Source: Achromobacter sp.
GTDB lineage: Bacteria; Pseudomonadota; Gammaproteobacteria; Burkholderiales; Burkholderiaceae_B
DNA: 6,205 bases
Direction of reading: 5' to 3'
Assembly (NCBI GenBank): GCA_003454835.1
Contig: DMTA01000409.1
Span: 1 to 6,205, forward strand
Shown: in pieces, positions 1 to 5,261 of the stretch
How the letters are laid out: every line of letters begins with the position of its first letter
Position numbering within the stretch: the stretch's first letter is position 1
The notes under the pieces: model-generated
What the model was told of the DNA's origin: nothing
Databases searched by the model: none
Seen by the model: only the letters and a program-made list of their open reading frames with translations
Translations under genes and position numbers: made by a program

Positions 1-34
1 GATCGGAACGCGAGGCGCCGCGCTGACTTCGCAG

Positions 35-76
35 GCGGGCTGACTGCAGCGGGCTGACTGCGGCGGGCTGGCTGCG
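35..76. repeat. Three 14-bp tandem repeats upstream of the AraC-type gene
   Basis: Three head-to-tail 14-bp copies lie at 35-48 (GCGGGCTGACTGCA), 49-62 (GCGGGCTGACTGCG) and 63-76 (GCGGGCTGGCTGCG). The first two differ at one base and the last two at one base. A degenerate CTGACT..GCA-like stretch precedes them at about 23-33. Each of the first two copies contains CTGACT, and because 14 is not a multiple of three they place TGA stops in different plus-strand frames (41-43 and 55-57), so any plus-strand gene entering from the left must end by about 57. Whether the array is regulatory or a slippage product cannot be told from sequence alone. Confidence 0.85.
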
Positions 77-142
77 GCGAGCGGCGCCGATCCAAAGCGG
101 CCAAACGCAGTCTCCACCGAGAGCCCCCGCCGCAAATCCCCG

Positions 143-148
143 TATGAT
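143..148 (+). promoter_or_regulatory. Possible -10 element for the AraC-type regulator gene
   Basis: TATGAT at 143-148 matches the sigma-70 -10 consensus at five of six positions and lies 45 bases before the TTG start. No convincing -35 hexamer is seen 16-18 bases upstream, where the sequence is purine/GC-rich. If real, this is a weak or factor-dependent promoter. It is offered only as the best match in the 193-base leader. Confidence 0.3.
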
Positions 149-179
149 GGCGAAAAACAGAGCCGCCCCGCGCGCCATC

Positions 180-185
180 AAGGAG
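180..185 (+). promoter_or_regulatory. Ribosome binding site that fixes a TTG start
   Basis: AAGGAG at 180-185 is a near-perfect Shine-Dalgarno sequence with eight bases between it and the TTG at 194. There is no in-frame ATG upstream, and the first internal ATG in this frame is residue 56, inside the sensor domain. The site therefore supports TTG as the true start. Confidence 0.75.
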
Positions 186-193
186 ACTCCCGC

Positions 194-1093
194 TTGTCCG
201 CAGGTTCGCATTCGCCCATCCCGGAAACGTTTCCCACCTTTGAATCATCGGATTTCTCGGGAGAAGGATCTTTCTATTTCGATCTCGTGCGCCTGCAGGA
301 CCACGAGGACATTCCGCGCGGTTTCCTGCACCGGCACCGCTACTACCACCTGCTGTGGATGACCGAGGCGCAGGGCACCCACCTGCTCGACTTCGAACAG
401 CACGCGGTGCGCGACCACTCGGTCTTCTTCCTGTCCCCGGGCCAGATCCACGCGTGGACGTCGTCGGTGAAACCCAGCGGTTACGTCATGAACATCAGCA
501 CCGAGTTCTTCGCGCAGATGTTCCCGCGCGCGGACGACATCGCCAAGTTTCCGTTCTTTCACCTGGCGGGCGGACCGCCCGTCATCTACCTGACGCAAGA
601 GCAGCACGACGCCATGCTGCCGCTGCTGGCCGAGATCGAACGCGAAACGCGCGACCGGCAGACGGGTCGCTTTGACGTCGTGCGGTCATACCTGCTGATC
701 CTGCTGACGCAGCTTCGCCGCCTGTATCCGGCCGACGAACGCGAGACCGCCGCCGGTCCCAGTTATTCGCTGGCCAAGCGCTTCACCATGCTGATCGAAG
801 AGCATTACCTGGACTTCTCGGCCATCCGCCAGTACGCCGACGCCCTGTGCGTCAGCGAGCGCCAGCTCAACGACGCGGTCAAGCGCAGCGTGGGGCGCAC
901 CGCCAGCCAGCTCGTGCAGGAGCGCATTGCGCTGGAGGCCAAGCGGCTGCTGTCCAATACGGACCTGAGCATCGCCGAGATCGGATTCCAGCTGAACATC
1001 GAAGACCCGGCCTATTTCGCGCGATTCTTCAAGAAGCACACGGGCTGCACCCCGGGTGACTTCCGCAAAAAGTACTACCGCCCCATCGAATGA
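194..1093 (+). CDS. AraC/XylS-family transcriptional regulator with cupin-like sensor domain
   Basis: A 299-residue DNA-binding regulator, the usual length for an AraC-family protein with a ligand-sensing N-terminus. Residues about 40-110 look like the AraC-type cupin (arabinose-binding-like) domain: HRHRYYHLLW at 46-55 gives the His-rich first strand, and FFLSPGQIHAW at 78-88 is the typical 'pGq.H.w' strand. Residues about 195-298 form the C-terminal double helix-turn-helix. The first HTH is about 208-232 (FSAIRQYADALCVSERQLN...); the second is about 258-283 (LSIAEIGFQLNIEDPAYFARFFKKHTG), followed by the family signature TPGDFRKKY at 286-294. The TTG start is chosen because of the AAGGAG eight bases upstream. 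The gene lies 191 bases before, and co-oriented with, a putative catabolic operon, so local activation in response to that operon's substrate is the simplest inference. The inducer is unknown. Family assignment is firm; target and effector are inference. Confidence 0.93.
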   Translation: MSAGSHSPIPETFPTFESSDFSGEGSFYFDLVRLQDHEDIPRGFLHRHRYYHLLWMTEAQGTHLLDFEQHAVRDHSVFFLSPGQIHAWTSSVKPSGYVMNISTEFFAQMFPRADDIAKFPFFHLAGGPPVIYLTQEQHDAMLPLLAEIERETRDRQTGRFDVVRSYLLILLTQLRRLYPADERETAAGPSYSLAKRFTMLIEEHYLDFSAIRQYADALCVSERQLNDAVKRSVGRTASQLVQERIALEAKRLLSNTDLSIAEIGFQLNIEDPAYFARFFKKHTGCTPGDFRKKYYRPIE

Positions 1094-1161
1094 CGGCACG
1101 GCCGGATGGCGGCCGTACTGAATGACGGCGCCGTCGGAAGGCGGCCATACCGAATGACGGC
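1088..1161. repeat. Imperfect 32-bp tandem repeat containing the AraC gene's stop codon
   Basis: The decamer GAATGACGGC occurs at 1088-1097, 1120-1129 and 1152-1161, exactly 32 bases apart. Units 1088-1119 and 1120-1151 match at 26 of 32 positions by my count; the third copy keeps only the leading decamer. The first decamer carries the last sense codon (GAA) and stop (TGA) of the regulator gene. The array is rich in dyads: ACGGCC/GGCCGT at 1098-1103 and 1111-1116, the 12-bp palindrome GACGGCGCCGTC at 1124-1135, and GCGGCC/GGCCGC at 1141-1146 and 1159-1164. No T-tract follows, so a classical Rho-independent terminator is not evident, although the structured RNA could stop or stabilise the regulator transcript. 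Confidence 0.75.
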
Positions 1162-1176
1162 CGCGTCCCCCGCCCC

Positions 1177-1239
1177 GCAAAAAAGTGCAAAACAAGCTCT
1201 GATCTGTCCTAACGCGCCCTGACCGGGGCTGCGTACAGT
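1177..1239 (+). promoter_or_regulatory. Probable activator-dependent promoter region of the ThDP enzyme operon
   Basis: An A-rich stretch stands out from the GC-rich surroundings and contains GCAAAA twice, at 1177-1182 and 1187-1192, exactly 10 bases (one helical turn) apart. Same-face direct half-sites of this kind are typical of AraC-family operators. The best downstream -10 match is TACAGT at 1234-1239 (four of six), with no recognisable -35 at standard spacing; this fits, but does not prove, an activator-dependent promoter. Transcription would begin near 1246, about 40 bases before the ATG at 1285. Confidence 0.35.
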
Positions 1240-1284
1240 TCATCCGAACTCAACCCGCCGCGCTGCGGCCAGATTGAAACTGCG

Positions 1285-2970
1285 ATGAATGACACTTCGA
1301 CATTGATGACGGGCGGCCAGCATGTGGTGCGGGCCTTGCTGGAACACGGCGTGGACACCGTATTCGGCGTGCCCGGCGAGAGCTATTTGGACGTCTTGGA
1401 CGCGCTGTACGCGCACCGCGAGCAGATCCGGCTGGTGTCCTGCCGGCACGAAGGCGCGGCGGCATTCATGGCCGAAGCGCACGGCAAGCTGACCGGCCGG
1501 CCGGGCATCTGCCTGGTGACGCGCGGCCCCGGCGCCACCAACGCCAGCATCGGCGCGCAGACCGCGTTCCAGGATTCCACCCCGATGATCGTGCTGGTCG
1601 GCCAGGTCGGCAACGACATGGTCGAGCGCGAGGCCTTCCAGGAAATCGACTACCGCCGCATGTTCGGCCAGTTCACGAAGTGGGTGGCGCAGATCGACAG
1701 CGCCGCGCGCGTCACCGAATACCTGAACCGCGCCTTTTCAGTGGCCACGTCCGGCCGCCCCGGCCCCGTGGTGCTGGCATTGCCCGAGGACATGCTGACC
1801 GACGTGGCCCCGGCACTGTCCTGCGGCGCGATCCAGGTGCCGCAGGCCTATCCGGCGCCCGACGCGCTGGCCGGCATGCGCACGCTGCTTGCCAACGCGC
1901 GGCGTCCCCTGCTGATCGCCGGCGGTTCCGGCTGGACCGATACGGGACTGGCAAGCCTGACCCGTTTTGCAGAGATCAACGGCCTGCCCGTGGCGTGCTC
2001 GTTCCGCCGCCAGGACCTGTTCGACAACCACCACGCGCAGTATGTCGGCGAAGTCGGCATCGGCGTGAACCCGGAACTGGCCGAGGCCGTGCGCCAGGCC
2101 GACGTCATCCTGGCCGTGGGCGCGCGGCTGGGCGAGATGGTGACGGGCGGCTATACGCTGCTGCAATCGCCGGTGCCCAACCAGACGCTGATCCACGTGC
2201 TGGCCAGCGCCGAAGAACTGGGACGCGTGTATCAGCCGGCCCTGAAGATCCAATCGGGCATGGATGCCTTTGCGACGTCGGCGGCAGAACTGGCGCCCGT
2301 GGACGCCTCGCCGTGGCGCGACTGGACGCAGACGCTGCGCGGCAACTACCTGCGCTACACCGAGCTGCCCGCCGCGCGCGGAGACATGGACCCGGCGCGC
2401 GTCATTGCCACGCTGCGCGACCAGCTCGATCCGAGCGCCATCCTGACCAACGGCGCGGGCAACTACAGCGCCTGGGCGCATCGCTACTACCGTTTCAGCC
2501 AACCGCGCACGCAATTGGCGCCCACCAGCGGCGCCATGGGTTACGGCGTGCCCGCGGCCATCGCGGCCAAGCTGCGCCACCCCGAGCGCCAGGTGATCTG
2601 CCTGGCGGGCGACGGCTGCTTCCTGATGACCTCGCAGGAACTGGCGACCGTAAAGCAGCACAAGCTGGGCATCGTCTTCATCGTGTTCAACAACGGCATG
2701 TACGGCACGATCCGCATGCACCAGGAGGTGCACTACCCCGGCCGCACCATCGGCACGGACCTGTGCAACCCCGATTTCGTGGCCTACGCCCAATCGTTCG
2801 GCGTCGCGGCCGAACGTGTGGACACCCATGAAGCGTTCGGACCCGCGCTGGCGCGGGCGTTGGACAGCGGTTCCCCCTATCTGATCGAACTCAGTCTGGA
2901 CCCCGAGGTCATCACGCCCCGGGCCACCCTGACGAGCCTGCGCGAAAAGGCGCGCACCGCCGGCGCCTGA
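1285..2970 (+). CDS. Thiamine-diphosphate-dependent enzyme, acetolactate-synthase-like large subunit superfamily
   Basis: A 561-residue cytoplasmic enzyme with the three-domain layout of the ThDP decarboxylase/ligase superfamily. The pyrimidine-binding domain is about 8-175, with FGVPGE at 27-32 and the catalytic Glu56 in CRHEGAAAFMAEA. A central Rossmann-like domain is about 195-330. The pyrophosphate-binding domain is about 385-540, with GDG at 442-444 through NN at 469-470, the Mg/ThDP motif. AFQEID (117-122) and the following FTK (Lys132) are as in acetohydroxyacid synthases. However, where those enzymes carry the substrate-selecting Trp after NNxxxGxxR, this protein has His479 (NNGMYGTIRMHQE), and no regulatory small subunit lies nearby. 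Genuine branched-chain biosynthesis is therefore unlikely; a catabolic 2-oxo acid decarboxylase or carboligase fits better. The start at 1285 has little Shine-Dalgarno character; ATG 1306 is an alternative but has none either. It is first in an apparent operon with the Bug receptor 48 bases downstream. Superfamily is firm; reaction unknown. Confidence 0.92.
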   Translation: MNDTSTLMTGGQHVVRALLEHGVDTVFGVPGESYLDVLDALYAHREQIRLVSCRHEGAAAFMAEAHGKLTGRPGICLVTRGPGATNASIGAQTAFQDSTPMIVLVGQVGNDMVEREAFQEIDYRRMFGQFTKWVAQIDSAARVTEYLNRAFSVATSGRPGPVVLALPEDMLTDVAPALSCGAIQVPQAYPAPDALAGMRTLLANARRPLLIAGGSGWTDTGLASLTRFAEINGLPVACSFRRQDLFDNHHAQYVGEVGIGVNPELAEAVRQADVILAVGARLGEMVTGGYTLLQSPVPNQTLIHVLASAEELGRVYQPALKIQSGMDAFATSAAELAPVDASPWRDWTQTLRGNYLRYTELPAARGDMDPARVIATLRDQLDPSAILTNGAGNYSAWAHRYYRFSQPRTQLAPTSGAMGYGVPAAIAAKLRHPERQVICLAGDGCFLMTSQELATVKQHKLGIVFIVFNNGMYGTIRMHQEVHYPGRTIGTDLCNPDFVAYAQSFGVAAERVDTHEAFGPALARALDSGSPYLIELSLDPEVITPRATLTSLREKARTAGA

Positions 2971-2980
2971 CAGATCAGGC
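2965..2980 (+). other. Small hairpin overlapping the ThDP gene stop codon
   Basis: GCCTGA (2965-2970) and TCAGGC (2975-2980) form a perfect six-base-pair stem with a CAGA loop. The TGA stop of the upstream gene lies inside the left arm. There is no U-tract immediately after it (CCGCGTTCACAT follows), so it is probably not a terminator. It could modestly protect or cleave the intercistronic mRNA and set the ratio of enzyme to receptor, but a stem this short may also be chance. Confidence 0.35.
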
Positions 2981-3018
2981 CCGCGTTCACATAAAAAAAT
3001 CCAACACTGGAGAGAGAC

Positions 3019-4005
3019 ATGACCACAACCCTGACCCCGCGCCGCCTGGCGGCCGCCTTCCTGATGACCGCCGCCTCGCTGGGCGTGGCCACGTCGGCCG
3101 CCGCCGCCGACTTCCCCGAGCGCCCCCTGCGCATCATCGTGCCGTTCGCGGCAGGCGGCGCCACCGACGTGATCGCGCGCACCGTGGCGCAGTCCATGTC
3201 TACCCGGCTCGGCCAGCCCGTCGTGGTGGAGAACAAGGCCGGCGCCAACGGCAACATCGGCGCCGTGATGGCCGCCCGCTCCGAAGCCGACGGCTACACG
3301 CTGCTGATGGCCACGTCCAGCCACGCCATCAATGCCTCGCTCTATCACAAGCTGGACTACAACCTGACGCGCGACTTCGCCGGCCTGTCGAACCTGGCCT
3401 CGGTGCCGCTGGTGCTGGTGGTGAACCCGTCGGTGCCGGCCAAGACGCCGCAGGAACTGGCCGACTACGCCAAGGCCAACGGCAACCGCGTGAACTACGC
3501 ATCGGGCGGCACCGGCACGGCCTCGCACCTGGCCGGCGCGCAGTTCAATTCGCTGGCCGGCGCGCAGATGACGCACGTGCCGTACAAGGGCGGCGCGCAG
3601 GCGCTCAACGACCTCATGGGCGGACAGGTCCAGATCATGTTTGCCAACCTGCCCGAGGTGCTGTCGCAGGTGCAGGCCGGCCGCCTCACCCCCATCGCCG
3701 TCACCGGCACGCAGCGCCACGCCGCACTGCCCAACGTGCCGGCGTTCTCCGAGACGGCCTACACGGCCATGAACGCGCGTTCGTGGTTCGGCCTGTTCGT
3801 GCCGGCCGCCACGCCCGCTCCCGTGGTGGAAAAACTGTCCAAGGCCATCACCGACGGCATCGCCGACCCGGCCGTGCAGGACAAGCTCAAGGGCCTGGGC
3901 GCCGACCCCGTGGGCGACGGCCACACCGCCTTCCAGAAATACGTCAACACGGAAGTGGAACGCTGGAGCGTGCTGGTCAAGCAGTCCGGCGCCACCGCCG
4001 ACTGA
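3019..4005 (+). CDS. Bug-family (TctC-like) periplasmic solute-binding receptor
   Basis: A 328-residue secreted receptor of the Bug/TctC family, the extracytoplasmic component associated with tripartite tricarboxylate transporters. Residues 1-30 form a Sec signal peptide: RR at 8-9, a hydrophobic core about 10-24, and an AAA cleavage motif, so the mature protein probably starts at Asp31 (DFPERPLRIIVPF). Family motifs are PFAAGGATDVIAR (42-54), VVVENKAGANGNIGA (68-82), GYTLLMATSSHAIN (92-105), HVPYKGGAQALNDLMGGQVQ (186-205), and ALPNVPAFSE in the second lobe (236-245). In known Bug structures the ligand's carboxylate is held by backbone and waters in the interlobe cleft; the ligand here cannot be predicted. 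The start is supported by GGAG at 3009-3012, six bases before the ATG. It follows the ThDP gene by 48 bases and precedes the NIPSNAP gene by 34, consistent with one transcript. No TctA/TctB membrane subunits are nearby, a common situation in Burkholderiales where most Bug genes are orphans. Confidence 0.95.
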   Translation: MTTTLTPRRLAAAFLMTAASLGVATSAAAADFPERPLRIIVPFAAGGATDVIARTVAQSMSTRLGQPVVVENKAGANGNIGAVMAARSEADGYTLLMATSSHAINASLYHKLDYNLTRDFAGLSNLASVPLVLVVNPSVPAKTPQELADYAKANGNRVNYASGGTGTASHLAGAQFNSLAGAQMTHVPYKGGAQALNDLMGGQVQIMFANLPEVLSQVQAGRLTPIAVTGTQRHAALPNVPAFSETAYTAMNARSWFGLFVPAATPAPVVEKLSKAITDGIADPAVQDKLKGLGADPVGDGHTAFQKYVNTEVERWSVLVKQSGATAD

Positions 4006-4039
4006 CACCCGTTTTTGCAACCGCCATCAAGGATTCATC

Positions 4040-4357
4040 ATGCTTTACGACGTACGTACCTACACCTGCCGCGCCGGCACCATCAAGAAGCACCTGGCGC
4101 TATATGCCGAACACGGCTACGAGGTGCAGAGCCGCCATCTGGGCAAGCCGCTTGCCTACATGCAGACCGAGACGGGCAACGTCAACACCTACATGCACAT
4201 CTGGGTCTATGACAGCGCCGCCGATCGCGAAGCCAAGCGCCAGGCGCTGCAGAAGGATCCGGCCTGGGCCACCTATCTGACGAAGAGTGCCGAGGCCGGT
4301 TACCTGATCAGCCAGGAAAACCGCCTGATGACGCCGACGGCGTTCTTCAAGCCCTGA
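4040..4357 (+). CDS. NIPSNAP-family protein
   Basis: A 105-residue cytoplasmic protein with no signal peptide or membrane segment. The pattern MLYDVRTYTCRAGTIKKHLALY at the N-terminus, the middle strand NVNTYMHIWVYDSAADREAKRQAL (about 48-71), then DPAWATYL (74-81) and C-terminal NRLMTPTAFFKP (94-105) is the classic NIPSNAP domain, a dimeric ferredoxin-like alpha/beta barrel related to small monooxygenase and heme-degrading folds. No bacterial NIPSNAP reaction is firmly established, so no activity is assigned. Its full length equals one domain. The start is supported by AAGGA at 4029-4033, six bases upstream. It is the last gene of the ThDP enzyme / Bug receptor unit and ends just before a strong hairpin. 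Its conserved position behind a catabolic-type enzyme suggests a role on an intermediate of the same pathway; that is inference. Confidence 0.88.
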   Translation: MLYDVRTYTCRAGTIKKHLALYAEHGYEVQSRHLGKPLAYMQTETGNVNTYMHIWVYDSAADREAKRQALQKDPAWATYLTKSAEAGYLISQENRLMTPTAFFKP

Positions 4358-4365
4358 TGTAAAAC

Positions 4366-4394
4366 GCCGCCCGGCGCAGAGAGCGCGAGGCGGC
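4366..4394 (+). other. Secondary hairpin just after the NIPSNAP gene
   Basis: GCCGCC (4366-4371) pairs with GGCGGC (4389-4394), and inside it GCGC (4374-4377) pairs with GCGC (4383-4386) around an AGAGA loop. No U-tract follows. It may help protect the 3' end of the operon mRNA upstream of the stronger hairpin at 4418-4450, or be fortuitous in such GC-rich DNA. Confidence 0.35.
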
Positions 4395-4417
4395 ATGATC
4401 GTTCAGGTTTCGTTCGG

Positions 4418-4450
4418 CGAAGGCCGCGGCGCGTGACGCCGCGGCCTTCG
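4418..4450. terminator. Strong hairpin, probable bidirectional terminator between convergent genes
   Basis: A perfect 14-base-pair inverted repeat has arms 4418-4431 (CGAAGGCCGCGGCG) and 4437-4450 (CGCCGCGGCCTTCG) around the five-base loop CGTGA; a G-U and a further G-C pair can extend the stem outward. It sits between the plus-strand NIPSNAP gene (ends 4357) and minus-strand speG (ends 4467), where both transcripts must stop. T-tracts are short on both sides (CGTCTATT on the plus side), so it is not an ideal intrinsic terminator, but stem strength and placement make termination the likely role. Confidence 0.75.
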
Positions 4451-4466
4451 TCTATTGCAGGCGGCG

Positions 4467-5051
4467 TCAGCCCGCCTGTTCTTCCTGCGGCCAGTCCCGC
4501 AGCACGGGCGCGTCCGGCGCGCCCGGCCCCACGTCGCGCAGATGGTCGTGCTGCAACAGCGCCATGCGGTAGGCATCGCGGTACGCGCCGTTGGAAAAGA
4601 ACTCTTCCTTGAGCAGGCCTTCGATCTGGAAGCCGCAACGCTCGTACACGTGGACGGCAGCGGTATTGTCCTTGTCCACCACCAGATACACCTTGTGCAG
4701 GTTCAGCACGCGGAACGCGTAGCCCACCGCAATGCGCGTGGCGGCCTTGGCGTAGCCGCGGCCCTGGTAGCTGGGCGCGATGATGATCTGGAATTCGGCG
4801 CGGCGGTGGATGTAGTCGATCTCGACCAGTTCGACCAGCCCGGCCGGCTGCCCGGTGTCGTGCTCGATGATGAAACGGCGCTCGTTCTGGTCGTGCAGGT
4901 GGCGGTCGTACAGGGCCACGAGTTCGTCATAGGCCTCGTAAGGCTCTTCGAACCAGTAGCGCATGATGACGTCGTTATTGTTGATCTTGTGCACGAAGTG
5001 CAGGTCGCCGCGTTCGAGCGGGCGTAGTTTGATATCGGATGCGACCGACAT
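4467..5051 (-). CDS. speG: Spermidine N1-acetyltransferase SpeG (GNAT family)
   Basis: A 194-residue GNAT acetyltransferase that transfers acetyl from acetyl-CoA to spermidine/spermine, relieving polyamine toxicity in the cytoplasm. It matches my memory of E. coli SpeG (186 residues) over nearly its whole length: [10 protein letters not shown] (8-17), [17 protein letters not shown] (28-44), [11 protein letters not shown] (53-63), GLVELVEI (71-78), [18 protein letters not shown] (82-99) and [21 protein letters not shown] (121-141). The acetyl-CoA pyrophosphate loop is Q96-G-R-G-Y-A101. Tyr136 corresponds to the catalytic Tyr135 of the E. coli enzyme. The start at 5051 is preferred over an in-frame ATG at 5120: homology begins here, GAGG lies five bases upstream on the minus strand, and promoter-like hexamers lie within the would-be extension. 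The C-terminal tail is a few residues longer than in E. coli. It stands alone, convergent with the NIPSNAP gene and divergent from the M81 gene. Confidence 0.95.
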   Translation of the reverse strand: MSVASDIKLRPLERGDLHFVHKINNNDVIMRYWFEEPYEAYDELVALYDRHLHDQNERRFIIEHDTGQPAGLVELVEIDYIHRRAEFQIIIAPSYQGRGYAKAATRIAVGYAFRVLNLHKVYLVVDKDNTAAVHVYERCGFQIEGLLKEEFFSNGAYRDAYRMALLQHDHLRDVGPGAPDAPVLRDWPQEEQAG

Positions 5052-5083
5052 AGGTACCTCGAAATGACCGCTGATGTGCGGCC

Positions 5084-5095
5084 ATTCTATGTCAA
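5084..5095 (-). promoter_or_regulatory. Promoter-like hexamers upstream of speG
   Basis: Read on the minus strand, a perfect TTGACA (5095-5090) is followed immediately by TAGAAT (5089-5084), five of six to the -10 consensus. They abut instead of being 17 bases apart, so they cannot be the two halves of one sigma-70 promoter. Either TAGAAT is a -10 with a poor -35, giving a leader of roughly 25 bases, or TTGACA is a -35 whose -10 is weak (AGCGGT at 17-base spacing). Only approximate promoter position is claimed. Confidence 0.3.
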
Positions 5096-5183
5096 GCCCA
5101 CGGGTCGGCGCGCCGTTCATCAGGGATTTCCCGCGATTCAGCGCTCAGGCAGGGATTTATACGACTTGCCGCGGACAGCGGTA

Positions 5184-5212
5184 TTGCCGATCGCGGCGCC
5201 GCCCCCAATAAT
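5184..5212 (+). promoter_or_regulatory. Candidate sigma-70 promoter of the M81 peptidase gene
   Basis: TTGCCG (5184-5189, four of six to TTGACA) and AATAAT (5207-5212, five of six to TATAAT) are separated by exactly 17 bases, the optimal spacing. Transcription would start near 5219, leaving about 43 bases of leader. The spacer holds the 10-bp palindrome GCGGCGCCGC (5193-5202), and a second TTGCCG lies 18 bases upstream at 5166-5171, within a dyad (CCGC/GCGG at 5169-5172 and 5178-5181). These could be operator elements, although short GC palindromes are common here. Confidence 0.45.
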
Positions 5213-5261
5213 TTCCGCACGCCTGAATTCCCCTCCCCCACATCGGCAAGGAAAAACGCTC

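Noticed and set aside
1..177. A minus-strand frame open from a CAT at 175-177 to the left edge, possibly a divergent gene
   Set aside because: It has only about 59 codons in very GC-rich DNA, runs through the 14-bp tandem repeats and has no recognisable domain or Shine-Dalgarno. More sequence to the left would decide it.
144..362. A 72-codon open frame starting at ATG 144 upstream of and overlapping the regulator gene
   Set aside because: It has no recognisable protein features and overlaps the regulator's coding start in another frame, whereas the AAGGAG at 180-185 serves the TTG at 194. The ATG pair coincides with the possible -10 TATGAT.
686..1243. A 185-codon minus-strand open frame over the 3' half of the regulator gene and the 32-bp repeat
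   Set aside because: It is antisense to the conserved double HTH, its translation reads partly as repeat-derived low-complexity sequence, and no Shine-Dalgarno was noted.
1680..2831. A 383-codon plus-strand open frame in another frame of the ThDP gene
   Set aside because: Its Arg/Gly/Pro/Ala-rich translation has no domain, and it lies wholly inside a strongly conserved coding region.
1285..2970. Calling the ThDP enzyme acetolactate synthase IlvB/IlvG
   Set aside because: The specificity Trp is replaced by His and no IlvN/IlvH-type subunit is adjacent. The neighbourhood (Bug receptor, NIPSNAP, AraC regulator) is catabolic rather than biosynthetic.
1738..4020. A 760-codon open frame on the minus strand, antisense to both the ThDP enzyme and the Bug receptor genes
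   Set aside because: It is strikingly long, but its translation is His/Arg/Gly/Val/Ala-rich with no recognisable domain, and it lies opposite two well-supported conserved genes. High third-position GC makes stop codons rare in this antisense frame.
4455..5027. A 190-codon plus-strand open frame opposite speG
   Set aside because: It is antisense to an unmistakable SpeG, and its Val/Ala/His-rich translation is typical of antisense shadows in GC-rich genomes.
5052..5120. N-terminal extension of SpeG from ATG 5120
   Set aside because: The extra 23 residues have no counterpart in E. coli SpeG and cover promoter-like hexamers, and the ATG at 5051 has its own GAGG Shine-Dalgarno.
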